DNA from: Bacteroidota bacterium
Lineage (GTDB): Bacteria; Bacteroidota; JABWAT01
Assembly: GCA_020161835.1 (NCBI GenBank)
Contig: JAIUNL010000008.1
Coordinates: forward strand, 20,552 to 84,551
Length of the DNA: 64,000 nucleotides
Direction: 5' to 3'
Shown: piece after piece, positions 17,537-25,560 of the stretch
Layout: every line of letters starts with the position of its first letter
Position numbering within the stretch: position 1 is the first letter of the stretch
Position numbers and translations under genes: made by a program
Notes under the pieces: model-generated
What the model was told of the DNA's origin: nothing
Seen by the model: only the letters and a program-made list of their open reading frames with translations
The model's database searches: none

Positions 17537-18426
17537 GTGCCATCCGGAGTTCAACTCACTGGGGTTCGGTTTTTCTCTTTCTCGGTCCTGCTCTCGGTGC
17601 AATCGGGGTTTTCTTTTTCATTCCGGTGATTGCTGCCTTTTTTATGAGTTTCACCGATTTTGATATTTATTCACTCGGAAACTGGGATTTTGCCCGGTTT
17701 GTTGGATTTGCAAATTATCAGAAGTTGATGGAGAATCCGGTTTTCTGGCAGGCTCTGAAAAATACGTTTTATTTCGTTTTGGTTGGCGGTCCGCTTTCAA
17801 TTGCAGTTTCTCTCATGGCGGCTATGATGCTCAACAGTCCGCTCACCAAACTCAGAAGCATGTTCCGGGTCGTGTACTTCCTGCCGGTCGTAACGACCCT
17901 TGTGGCAGTGGCTGTGATCTGGCGGTACATTTACCATCCCAAGTTCGGTTTGCTCAATTACGGACTCAGTTTCCTCGATATCAGTCCGGTTGACTGGCTT
18001 GGCGATCCCTTCTGGGCAATGCCATCGCTGATTATCATGGCAGTCTGGAAAAATTTCGGCTACAATATGATCATTTTCATTGCCGGACTTCAAAACATCC
18101 CGAAAGATTTGTACGAATCTGCTATGCTCGAAGGTGCCAATCCGTGGCAGCAGTTCAGGTACATCACCTTGCCGATGCTGGCGCCGACCACCGTTTTTAT
18201 CACCCTGATGACGATTATCGGGTATTTCCAGTTTTTCGCAGAACCTTACGTCATGACGCAGGGTGGTCCGCTCAACGAAACTCTGAGTATTGTGCTTTAC
18301 ATGTATCAGGAAGGATTCCGCTGGTGGAATATGGGATTTTCGGCGGCCATTGCCTTCGTTTTATTTATTATCATTTTTATTGCCACGGCTATCCAGCTTC
18401 GGCTGCAAAAAGAGGGGAGTCATTGA
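17533..18426 (+). CDS. Sugar ABC transporter permease (MalF/UgpA type)
   Basis: This 297-aa inner-membrane protein has six predicted helices. The EAA loop near residues 195-215 (LYESAMLEGANPWQQFRYI) contacts the ATPase. The MalF/UgpA-type N-terminal helix (FLFLGPALGAIGVFFFIPVI) is present. GGAAAGGTG precedes the start, and the ATG overlaps the binding-protein stop. The ATPase partner (MsmK/UgpC type) is not in this cluster and is presumably encoded elsewhere, which is common for this transporter class. Confidence 0.92.
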   Translation: MSAIRSSTHWGSVFLFLGPALGAIGVFFFIPVIAAFFMSFTDFDIYSLGNWDFARFVGFANYQKLMENPVFWQALKNTFYFVLVGGPLSIAVSLMAAMMLNSPLTKLRSMFRVVYFLPVVTTLVAVAVIWRYIYHPKFGLLNYGLSFLDISPVDWLGDPFWAMPSLIIMAVWKNFGYNMIIFIAGLQNIPKDLYESAMLEGANPWQQFRYITLPMLAPTTVFITLMTIIGYFQFFAEPYVMTQGGPLNETLSIVLYMYQEGFRWWNMGFSAAIAFVLFIIIFIATAIQLRLQKEGSH

Positions 18427-18427
18427 A

Positions 18428-19237
18428 ATGAAAAAAACTCTCCACCATATCGGACTTTCAATTGTTGCCCTGATTTGTCTGATTCCGTTTCTCTGGATGT
18501 TGTCTGCCTCTTTCATGACGGCAGGTGAAACCGGACAGTTTCCGCCAAGATTCTGGCCTGAACAATTTACCATTGAACATTACCGCACGTTATTCGACCG
18601 GTTGAATCTTTCCCGTTATTTTCTGAATTCTGTTTTGATTTCAGGTGCAGCAACTCTGATTTCACTGTTGGTGAATTCCATGGCAGGGTATGCCTTTGCC
18701 AAACTTCGGTTTAAAGGAAAAGAAGGGCTTTTCAAAGTCCTGATGGCTGCACTTGTGATTCCGGGGCAGGTGACCATGCTTCCGGTTTTTCTGATGCTGA
18801 AGGAAATGGGACTCATCAATACGTACTGGGCGATTCTGATACCGGGAATGGCTTCGATTTTTGGCATTTTCCTGATCCGCCAATATGCACTTTCCATTCC
18901 CGATAGTTTGATCGAGGCCGCCAGAATGGATGGCGCCACCGACTTTCAGGTTTACTGGAAAGTGATTCTTCCGCTTTGCAAACCGATTCTGATCACGCTG
19001 GCAATCTTCACTTTTATGGGAACCTGGAATGATTTCCTCTGGCCATTGATTGTTTTGAATGATCAGGAAATGTACACTCTGCCCATTGCACTTGCGAACC
19101 TGATGGGCGAACATGTGCAGGATACCGAACTCATGATGGCCGGTTCGGTCATGACCGTTCTGCCGATTATCATTCTCTTCATTGTCCTGCAGAAATATTA
19201 CATCCAGGGCATCATGATGGGCGGCGTGAAGGAGTAA
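18428..19237 (+). CDS. Sugar ABC transporter permease (MalG/UgpE type)
   Basis: This 269-aa inner-membrane protein has six predicted helices and an EAA loop (LIEAARMDGATDFQVYWKVI). It ends with the family-typical YYIQGIMMGGVKE segment. The ATG at 18428 follows GAGGGGAG and begins one nt after the upstream TGA; the reading frame is open further upstream, but that part overlaps the MalF-type gene and is a shadow. Together with the two preceding genes it completes the membrane part of the importer. Confidence 0.93.
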   Translation: MKKTLHHIGLSIVALICLIPFLWMLSASFMTAGETGQFPPRFWPEQFTIEHYRTLFDRLNLSRYFLNSVLISGAATLISLLVNSMAGYAFAKLRFKGKEGLFKVLMAALVIPGQVTMLPVFLMLKEMGLINTYWAILIPGMASIFGIFLIRQYALSIPDSLIEAARMDGATDFQVYWKVILPLCKPILITLAIFTFMGTWNDFLWPLIVLNDQEMYTLPIALANLMGEHVQDTELMMAGSVMTVLPIIILFIVLQKYYIQGIMMGGVKE

Positions 19238-19241
19238 ATAA

Positions 19242-19409
19242 TAGTGGTAAGTAGTAAGTGATAAGTGGTAAGAGCGGTCACTGAGCGGAGTCGAAGTGCC
19301 CGCTCTTTAGTAATAAAAATCCAGGGGCACTTCGACTCCGCTCAGCGTCCTTGGATTTTTATGGTACCTACCACTTGCCACATACCACATATCACATATC
19401 ACATGCCTC
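19242..19409. repeat. Heptad arrays flanking two nested hairpins
   Basis: The gap after the permease gene holds a GTGGTAA-type array (19242-19271), a hairpin with outer arms AAGAGCGG/CCGCTCTT (19270-19307), a second hairpin with arms AAAAATCCA and TTGGATTTTT (19315-19360), and a CACATAC/CACATAT array (19365-19409). The inner parts of the hairpins are inverted copies of the same element (CACTGAGCGGAGTCGAAGTG). The second hairpin ends in a T-run and may terminate the transporter operon. Confidence 0.8.
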
Positions 19410-19454
19410 TGCATATTTATGCATTATTCCTAACCACTTAACCCTTAATATGAT

Positions 19455-22400
19455 ATGAAATCCTACTTAAACCTATCCTTCCTTTTTCTTCCTTTATTTT
19501 TGCATGCTCAAACCCAACCTCCCGGCTTCGGTGAGACCCGGATTCTGGATGATTTCTCCGAAATTTCGGGATGGGTTTCAGGTCAATCTGATGGCGTCAC
19601 AGCTTCCCTTTCACGGGGAAGTCAATCACTGGTTTTATCCTACGATTTATCAAAAGCCAAAGGTTACGCCTTCACTTCAAAGCCTTTCGATCTTGAACTT
19701 CCGTCCGATTATGAACTGACTTTTTCTCTTTCCGGAACGCCGGTTACCAACACCATCGAGTTTAAGCTGATCGATGAATTTGGTAACACCTGGTGGCGGC
19801 CGTTTACCGGATTCAAAGTTTCCTCAGAACCTAAAACCCTTTCCGTCAAATCAAAAGATGTTTCATACGCCTGGGGACCCAAAGCTGTTGCCGAATTAAA
19901 ACGGTTGAGCCGGATAGAAATTGTGATGACCAGCCTTGAAGGCGGGAAAGGGGATTTGCTGATTTCTGATCTCAAACTAACCAATCTGGGGTACGCCAAA
20001 ACTGATTTTAAGTCGGTCGTTTCCGGCAAAGAGCTGGATTCTGAAACCGGAAAGTCATTAACTGATGGAAGTTTGGCTACCGGCTGGTTGATAACCGAAT
20101 CCGGGAAAAAATCAGTTTCACTTAAGTTCCTGCAAATTCAAAAAGTCGCCGGACTGGAAATCCGCCAAACAGGATCACCACTGAAAAAAGTGAAAGTTTA
20201 TCTGCTGAATGGAAAGAAGGAAAAGCTGGTTTTCTCTGATGAAACGGGTGTATGGGACGGACGAATAATTCGCTGGAATCCGGTTTCTGCAGACGGACTC
20301 AAACTTGAAGCAGAACTTGAAAAGGGAACTGAACTTAAAGAAGTGATTCCGGTTGGTGACGAAGATGTCTTTCTGGTTGATGGAACCGGTTCATCCAAAA
20401 TTAGTGATGGACAACTCAAAACTGGAAATAGTCTCTCATCCGGACAAATTCTGCTCACGTTTAAACGCCCGACCAGTGTAGGTGCTCTCCAGCTTTTCTG
20501 GGGAAAAAAGTTTCCGGCTGATTATTCGGTTGAACTGTCTGATGACCGGATTCACTTTTCTCAGGTTTTTACAAGAACCCGTGGAAATGGCGGAAAAGAT
20601 GAAGTTATTTTCCAGGATGCACGTCCATCTGTCATCAGAATTAAATGGAATTCGCCAAAAATTGTAGATCTGAAGGAGATTCTGGTTTCGGGTTCAGAAG
20701 CTGCCGGTGATGCCAACAAGCAGTTTACGGCCCTTGCAAAGGACTCAAAACGGGGAGAATATCCCCGTTTTTTCACCGGTGAGATGTCCTACTGGACGGT
20801 TTCAGGTGTTGATGGCGATCAGCGTGAAGCTTTATTCAACGAAGACGGTGCCTTCGAAGTCGGCATGGAAAATCTGTCACTTGAGCCCTTTCTTCGCCTC
20901 GGAAAAGAACGGATCACCTGGGCCGATGTTAAACCGGTTCAGTCACTTGAACAGGGTTATTTCCCGATTCCATCCGTAACCTGGACCGGAAAACCGGTTG
21001 AACTTTCCACCGAATTGCTCTCAGTTGGAACGGCCGGAAATACGGGTCAGCTGGTCCGTTACCGGATGGTCAATACAAGTAAGAAGATCCAAAACGGCGA
21101 ACTTGTTGTTGCCTTCCGTCCATTTCAGGTGAATCCGCCCTGGCAAAATGTAAACCGTTTGGTTGAAGGCGGACTTGCACGTATTCACTCAGGAAAATGG
21201 GAAAACTCAAAGTGGATTCTGAACGATTCTGTGTCCATTCTTCCGGTTTCAAAACCTGCACAAACCGGAATTACCCGATTCCGGGATGCTGACATTGCCG
21301 GTATGGTGCAATCCGGAAAATTTCCAACTGAAAAAGAAATGAAAGATCCTGATGGATTACTCTCCGGTGGATTGATTTACCCGTTTTCACTGAAACCCGA
21401 TGAATCCACTGAAGTGATTGTTTCCGTTCCCTGGTCCGCAGAAAAAGAAAAAGAATTCAGAGATGGCGCTGCTAATCCGTCTGAGTTCTATTCAAAACAG
21501 AAATCCAAACTGATTTCCTCCTGGTCAGAAAAACTGAATCGCACGTCGTTTCTCGTCCCGCCCGCAGGCGAAAAAATGCTGAATACGTTCAGAAGTTATC
21601 TGGCCTACATTTTTATCAATCGGGACGGACCCCGAATCCAGCCTGGATCAAGAAGTTACCTGCGGTCATGGATCAGAGATGGCTCGATGACATCGGCCGG
21701 ATTACTTCAAACCGGAAATCCGAAGGAAGTGAAAGCTTTTCTGGATTGGTTTACTCCGAATGTGTTTCCTTCCGGCCGTGTTCCGTGTGTCGTCGATCAG
21801 CGGGGAGCCGATGCCGTTCCTGAAAATGACAGCAACGGTGAATTGCTTTACGCTTTTGCGCATTACTTCCAATATACCGGTGACACGGCGTTTGTTAAAA
21901 AACACTGGCCAATACTTGTCCGGGCAGCCGATTACATTATCACCATGCGGAATGAGCGTAAAACACCCGCTTACGAAGGGACACGCTATTTCGGACTTGT
22001 TCCTGAATCCATTTCCCATGAAGGATACTCGGCAAAAGCCATGCATTCCCATTGGGATAATTTTTTCTCATTGAAGGGTCTTAAAGATGCTTCATTTCTG
22101 GCCGATGTTTTGGGGGATAAAACCCTTGCAGAAAAGTACAAAACTGAATCAGTTGACTACAGAAAAGATATTCTGGCTTCTATTGCAAAAACTCAGTCAG
22201 AAATGGGAATTGCTTATATTCCGGGTTGCGCAGAACTGGGGGACTTCGATGCAACTTCAACTTCAATTGCGTTATATCCCGGCGATGAAAAAGACGAACT
22301 GAAATCTACCGGACTTCAGGCAACCTTTGACCGGTACAGTGAGTTTGTCGATTCCCGGTTATTGCCAACTTCCACCTGGAATGATTACACACCTTACGAA

Positions 22401-22925
22401 ATCAGAAATACCCATTCGTTTATCCTGCTCGGACAAAAAGAACGGGCATTTAAAACCTTTGATTTTCTATTTAAAGATCAGAGACCCCAGGCCTGGAACC
22501 AATGGGCAGAAATTGTCTGGCGGAATGAACGGGAAGGCCGATGGATCGGCGATATGCCTCACACCTGGATTGGGTCAGATTATCTGCATGCATTCAGGTC
22601 GATGTTTGTATTTGAAAATGAAAGCAAAAAAGAACTGGTTCTGGCAGCAGGAATTCCTGATGACTGGTTGAATTCTCCTTTTCCAATCGGAATCGAAAAT
22701 GCTTTCACTTTATTCGGAAATGTGTCGTGGGAAGCAGAAAAAGTTTCGAATGGAATAGAGATTCGTGTGGATGGAAATCTAAAACCAGGCACCCGGCTGA
22801 TTGTGAAATCACCTTTGTCAAAAGATCTTAAAGCCGTGTTGGTCAATGGAAAGCCGTGGGAAGACTGGACCGAAAGGGAAGTCAGACTTCCGGCGGGCAC
22901 CTGGCGGATTTTACTGAAGTATTGA
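19455..22925 (+). CDS. Large secreted six-hairpin glycosidase-like enzyme with discoidin-like domains
   Basis: This 1156-aa protein has a signal peptide (LFLPLFLHAQ). Residues about 25-175 form a beta-sandwich. Two F5/8-type-C-like (discoidin) segments follow (about 190-300 and 305-415), then a beta-rich region (about 440-680). The (alpha/alpha)6 toroid spans about 690-1070, with landmarks RSWIRDGSMTSAGLLQTG, GRVPCVVDQRGAD, STWNDYTPYEIRNTHSFILL and MPHTWIGSDYLHAFRSMF. A small C-terminal beta domain has RLIVKSPL. The fold is that of GH15/63/65/78-like enzymes, but I cannot place it in a numbered family. It lies downstream of the sugar importer and ends at a terminator hairpin. It may be a side-chain-removing or oligosaccharide-trimming enzyme of the same pathway. 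Confidence 0.75.
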   Translation: MKSYLNLSFLFLPLFLHAQTQPPGFGETRILDDFSEISGWVSGQSDGVTASLSRGSQSLVLSYDLSKAKGYAFTSKPFDLELPSDYELTFSLSGTPVTNTIEFKLIDEFGNTWWRPFTGFKVSSEPKTLSVKSKDVSYAWGPKAVAELKRLSRIEIVMTSLEGGKGDLLISDLKLTNLGYAKTDFKSVVSGKELDSETGKSLTDGSLATGWLITESGKKSVSLKFLQIQKVAGLEIRQTGSPLKKVKVYLLNGKKEKLVFSDETGVWDGRIIRWNPVSADGLKLEAELEKGTELKEVIPVGDEDVFLVDGTGSSKISDGQLKTGNSLSSGQILLTFKRPTSVGALQLFWGKKFPADYSVELSDDRIHFSQVFTRTRGNGGKDEVIFQDARPSVIRIKWNSPKIVDLKEILVSGSEAAGDANKQFTALAKDSKRGEYPRFFTGEMSYWTVSGVDGDQREALFNEDGAFEVGMENLSLEPFLRLGKERITWADVKPVQSLEQGYFPIPSVTWTGKPVELSTELLSVGTAGNTGQLVRYRMVNTSKKIQNGELVVAFRPFQVNPPWQNVNRLVEGGLARIHSGKWENSKWILNDSVSILPVSKPAQTGITRFRDADIAGMVQSGKFPTEKEMKDPDGLLSGGLIYPFSLKPDESTEVIVSVPWSAEKEKEFRDGAANPSEFYSKQKSKLISSWSEKLNRTSFLVPPAGEKMLNTFRSYLAYIFINRDGPRIQPGSRSYLRSWIRDGSMTSAGLLQTGNPKEVKAFLDWFTPNVFPSGRVPCVVDQRGADAVPENDSNGELLYAFAHYFQYTGDTAFVKKHWPILVRAADYIITMRNERKTPAYEGTRYFGLVPESISHEGYSAKAMHSHWDNFFSLKGLKDASFLADVLGDKTLAEKYKTESVDYRKDILASIAKTQSEMGIAYIPGCAELGDFDATSTSIALYPGDEKDELKSTGLQATFDRYSEFVDSRLLPTSTWNDYTPYEIRNTHSFILLGQKERAFKTFDFLFKDQRPQAWNQWAEIVWRNEREGRWIGDMPHTWIGSDYLHAFRSMFVFENESKKELVLAAGIPDDWLNSPFPIGIENAFTLFGNVSWEAEKVSNGIEIRVDGNLKPGTRLIVKSPLSKDLKAVLVNGKPWEDWTEREVRLPAGTWRILLKY

Positions 22926-22932
22926 AAAATAA

Positions 22933-22976
22933 AATCCGGTCATTTTACTAATTGAAGTGACCGGATTCTTGAGTTT
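22933..22976 (+). terminator. Intrinsic terminator-like hairpin
   Basis: The 10-bp perfect stem AATCCGGTCA / TGACCGGATT (22933-22942 with 22958-22967) is followed by a T-rich tract. It lies directly after the 1156-aa gene. The core is a near-identical inverted copy of the hairpin at 28237-28265 (26 of 29 positions). Confidence 0.75.
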
Positions 22977-23041
22977 TTGTGTCCTTGCCTGAAATATGTT
23001 GACCTAAAACCGTGCATATTTGTAACTTCCCGGAGGCGCTA

Positions 23042-23425
23042 ATGGAAACAGGTCAAACAACAAATTTAACAAAGCCAGAAAGAAAAGCCCGCTATTTCAG
23101 TGAAAGCTTCAGAAAGCAAAAAGTCACCGAACTAGAAAAGCGGATCACCACCATAGCTGAAATCTGCCGAACCTATCAGGTTTGCCGGAATACAGTTTAC
23201 CGTTGGATAAACAAGTATTCTTCGCTCAAACAGCAAGGTGTCCGGCTTGTTGTTGAAACAGAGAGTGACACCCGCCGGATTGGGTTACTCGAACAAAAAG
23301 TACGCGAACTCGAACAACTTGTTGGCCAGAAACAGATTGAACTCGAATTTCACCAGAAAATGATTGAACTGGCAGAAGAAACCTACCGGATCAAAATAAA
23401 AAAAAACTCTGGTGGTCAGTCATGA
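23042..23425 (+). CDS. IS3-family transposase OrfA
   Basis: This 127-aa protein has an N-terminal helix-turn-helix (ITTIAEICRTYQVCRNTVYRWINKY, in pieces) that binds the element ends, then a leucine-zipper-like coiled coil (LLEQKVRELEQLV). The ATG at 23042 has GGAGG upstream. Near its end is a run of nine A (23398-23406) where a -1 frameshift would join it to OrfB. The frames also overlap by ATGA, so OrfB can be made separately by reinitiation. Confidence 0.9.
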   Translation: METGQTTNLTKPERKARYFSESFRKQKVTELEKRITTIAEICRTYQVCRNTVYRWINKYSSLKQQGVRLVVETESDTRRIGLLEQKVRELEQLVGQKQIELEFHQKMIELAEETYRIKIKKNSGGQS

Positions 23426-24270
23426 TCTGGTTTAAACAAAACCCAGAAGTTCATCATCATCAACTCACTTTGGTTTACAGAGCCATGAGAACAACCCGGC
23501 AGGCGGTAAGTCAGTACTTGAACCGGAAAAACCGGCACTGTGAAGAAGAACTGACCCTGATTCCCATCATCAAAGATATCCGGGAAGACCATCCTCGCAT
23601 GGGACTGCGTCATATTTACCGGAAACTTAGCCCAAAAACCATGGGCAGAGACTTATTTATTGAATTTGCCCGTCAATACAATCTGGTATTGCCTAAATCT
23701 AAATCGCCGATCCGCACAACCTGGTCACTTCCCGGACTGACAACCAAAAATCTGGTACTGGGTCTGGAAGTGACACGTGTCAACCAACTTTGGGTGAGTG
23801 ATATCACTTATTTTTGGATGGGTAATCATTTTGCCTATCTGACCTTTATCATGGATATGTTCAGCCGGAAAATCCTTTCTGCAATTGCAAGTCAGACACT
23901 TCTGGCCGATGAAACTGTTCTTCCTGCACTAAAAAAAGCAATTAAAACCAGAAACAATGAGATTCCTCCCAAATTGATTCTACACTCTGATGGTGGGGGT
24001 CAATATTTTTCCCACAACGTTCTGACCATTGTCAAAAAGTACACGATTCAGAGTAGCAGAGCGCAATCCTGTTATGAAAACGCGAATGCGGAAAGAATCA
24101 ATGGTACAATAAAAAATGACTACCTGATCCCTAAAAAACCGCAGTCTTTCTCTGAACTTTCTCTTTTACTTAAAAAGACTGTTTATCTTTACAATCATGA
24201 AAAAACTCACAGTTCTCTTAACAACTTAACACCGGATCAATTCGAATATTTTAATTATAAATCGAAGTGA
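23422..24270 (+). CDS. IS3-family transposase OrfB (DDE integrase core)
   Basis: This 282-aa retroviral-integrase-type catalytic subunit has the DDE triad: the first Asp in WVSDITYF, the second in LHSDGGGQYFS, and the Glu in NANAERINGTIKND. The N-terminal part has the HTH-like region of IS3 OrfB proteins (HPRMGLRHIYRKL). The -1 frame is open upstream through the A9 tract, so an OrfAB fusion transposase is possible. No inactivating mutation is visible. Confidence 0.92.
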   Translation: MIWFKQNPEVHHHQLTLVYRAMRTTRQAVSQYLNRKNRHCEEELTLIPIIKDIREDHPRMGLRHIYRKLSPKTMGRDLFIEFARQYNLVLPKSKSPIRTTWSLPGLTTKNLVLGLEVTRVNQLWVSDITYFWMGNHFAYLTFIMDMFSRKILSAIASQTLLADETVLPALKKAIKTRNNEIPPKLILHSDGGGQYFSHNVLTIVKKYTIQSSRAQSCYENANAERINGTIKNDYLIPKKPQSFSELSLLLKKTVYLYNHEKTHSSLNNLTPDQFEYFNYKSK

Positions 24271-24312
24271 CATTCTTAATTAATCTTGTCAACGTTATTC
24301 AGGCAATTACAT

Positions 24313-24392
24313 TGCGTACAACGTACCCCGTACCTCGTACCACCTACCATGTAAAACTTACCACCTATCACTTACCACTTACCACTTATCAC
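24313..24392. repeat. Heptanucleotide array right of the insertion sequence
   Basis: Units of 7 bp run from an ACGTACC/CCGTACC/TCGTACC subtype into a CTTACCA/CTTATCA subtype. The array begins almost at the right end of the IS, so the IS may have inserted beside or into a repeat array. The remaining 110 bp to the next gene are AT-rich and may carry its promoter. Confidence 0.75.
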
Positions 24393-24502
24393 CATTTTGA
24401 TTTCGCTCACAAATCAGAATCCAACAGTTAAATTGCTATAATTAGTATTTCATTTTATTGTAAAATGTCATAATATAACACCATCAAGAGGTGGAGGGTA
24501 TT

Positions 24503-25537
24503 ATGAAATCTGTGGTATTTTTCATTTTAATCTGTCTTTCAGTTGCACCTGCATCCGGAAAGATATGGCATGTCGATAGTAACCCGGGTAATTCTGCTGA
24601 CTTTACAACTGTTCAGGCCGCACACGATGCAGCTTCTGCCGGCGATACCCTTTATATAATGGGTTCCGGTGTTCCGTATGGACCCCTCGTCATGACGAAA
24701 CGCCTGAATCTGTTTGGTCCCGGTTTTTTCCTGGCTGAAAATCCGGAAACTCAGGCGAATATATCAGAAGCACGGATCGGGCTTACCGATCTGAATCCGG
24801 GTTCAGAAGGTTCACTCATAACCGGACTTTATTTTTATTATTCCACACTTTTGAGTGCAAGAAGCCAAATAATATTAAACGCAAGTAATATTGTTTTCAA
24901 ACGAAACAGGGTTTATGGCTTTACAACTGGCACAGCTTCTATTCAAATTAGTTCAGAAACCGGGAATGTATTTATCATTCAAAACTATATTCAGAATGAT
25001 TATACCGGAAATATTTGTTATGCGGTTCAGTTACAGGGTCAGAATACCAATATTGAAATCCGAAATAATTTTATCCAGATTTCTGATAACTCTTACGGTT
25101 ATTCAATCAGTTGTCCGGCATCGTCTTCTGCTACCATTGCCAATAACTTCACTCACGGTTATTGGAGCGTCAACTATTGTGTGGTCACAAACAATATCAT
25201 GGCAGGCGGGTATTATACCGGAGCAAATAACCTGATCACAAATAACCTTTGTAATTCTAATCAGCTTCCGGCGGGTTCAAATAAACAAAATATTGGTATG
25301 AATTCAACCCTTTTTGTTTCTACCGGTGGCACCGATGCTTATTATCAGCTCAAGGATGGGTCAGACGGTGACAATTACGGAACAGATGGTACTGATGTAG
25401 GTCCGTTTGGGGGCTGGGATCCATATGTGATCTCTGGGATTCCCTCCTTACCCACTATTTATTATCTTGAAGCACCAGCTTCCGGGTCGGCTACAAACGG
25501 ACTTCCTGTCCGGATCAAAGCAAAATCCAACCGGTGA
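24503..25537 (+). CDS. Secreted parallel beta-helix (pectate-lyase-fold) protein
   Basis: This 344-aa protein has a signal peptide (FFILICLSVAPASG). It begins with IWHVDSNPGNSADFTTVQAAHDAASAGDTLYI, the usual entry into right-handed beta-helix proteins (pectin-esterase or NosD-like). Many N-rich turns follow (ITNNLC, IEIRNNFI), as expected for stacked rungs. No catalytic residues can be named; many such proteins bind or cleave polysaccharide. Start chosen at the ATG after AGGTGGAGGG; a GTG 12 nt earlier overlaps that site. It is followed closely by the repeat protein gene, so they are probably co-transcribed. No type IX tail is seen, so it may stay periplasmic or be exported another way. Confidence 0.7.
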   Translation: MKSVVFFILICLSVAPASGKIWHVDSNPGNSADFTTVQAAHDAASAGDTLYIMGSGVPYGPLVMTKRLNLFGPGFFLAENPETQANISEARIGLTDLNPGSEGSLITGLYFYYSTLLSARSQIILNASNIVFKRNRVYGFTTGTASIQISSETGNVFIIQNYIQNDYTGNICYAVQLQGQNTNIEIRNNFIQISDNSYGYSISCPASSSATIANNFTHGYWSVNYCVVTNNIMAGGYYTGANNLITNNLCNSNQLPAGSNKQNIGMNSTLFVSTGGTDAYYQLKDGSDGDNYGTDGTDVGPFGGWDPYVISGIPSLPTIYYLEAPASGSATNGLPVRIKAKSNR

Positions 25538-25560
25538 GATTAACCTCAGCGGAGTTAGCC

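Larger units (their letters stand above)
22985..24306 (+). mobile_element. IS3-family insertion sequence
   Basis: About 1.3 kb bounded by imperfect inverted repeats: TTGCCTGAAATATGTTGAC (22985-23003) and, inverted, GTCAACGTTATTCAGGCAA (24288-24306), with 16 of 19 positions matching. Inside are two overlapping frames typical of IS3: orfA (helix-turn-helix) and orfB (DDE integrase). Both are intact, so the element may be active. I see no clear target-site duplication, which may mean the exact tips differ by a base or two or that one flank has changed. Confidence 0.85.

Noticed and set aside
18290..18427. Longer N-terminus for the MalG-type permease
   Set aside because: The extra 46 residues overlap the MalF-type gene and match no permease; the ATG at 18428 has a strong ribosome-binding site.
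22985..24306. Disrupted gene at the IS3 insertion site
   Set aside because: The flanks are a terminator on the left and a heptad array on the right; no split coding frame joins across the element.
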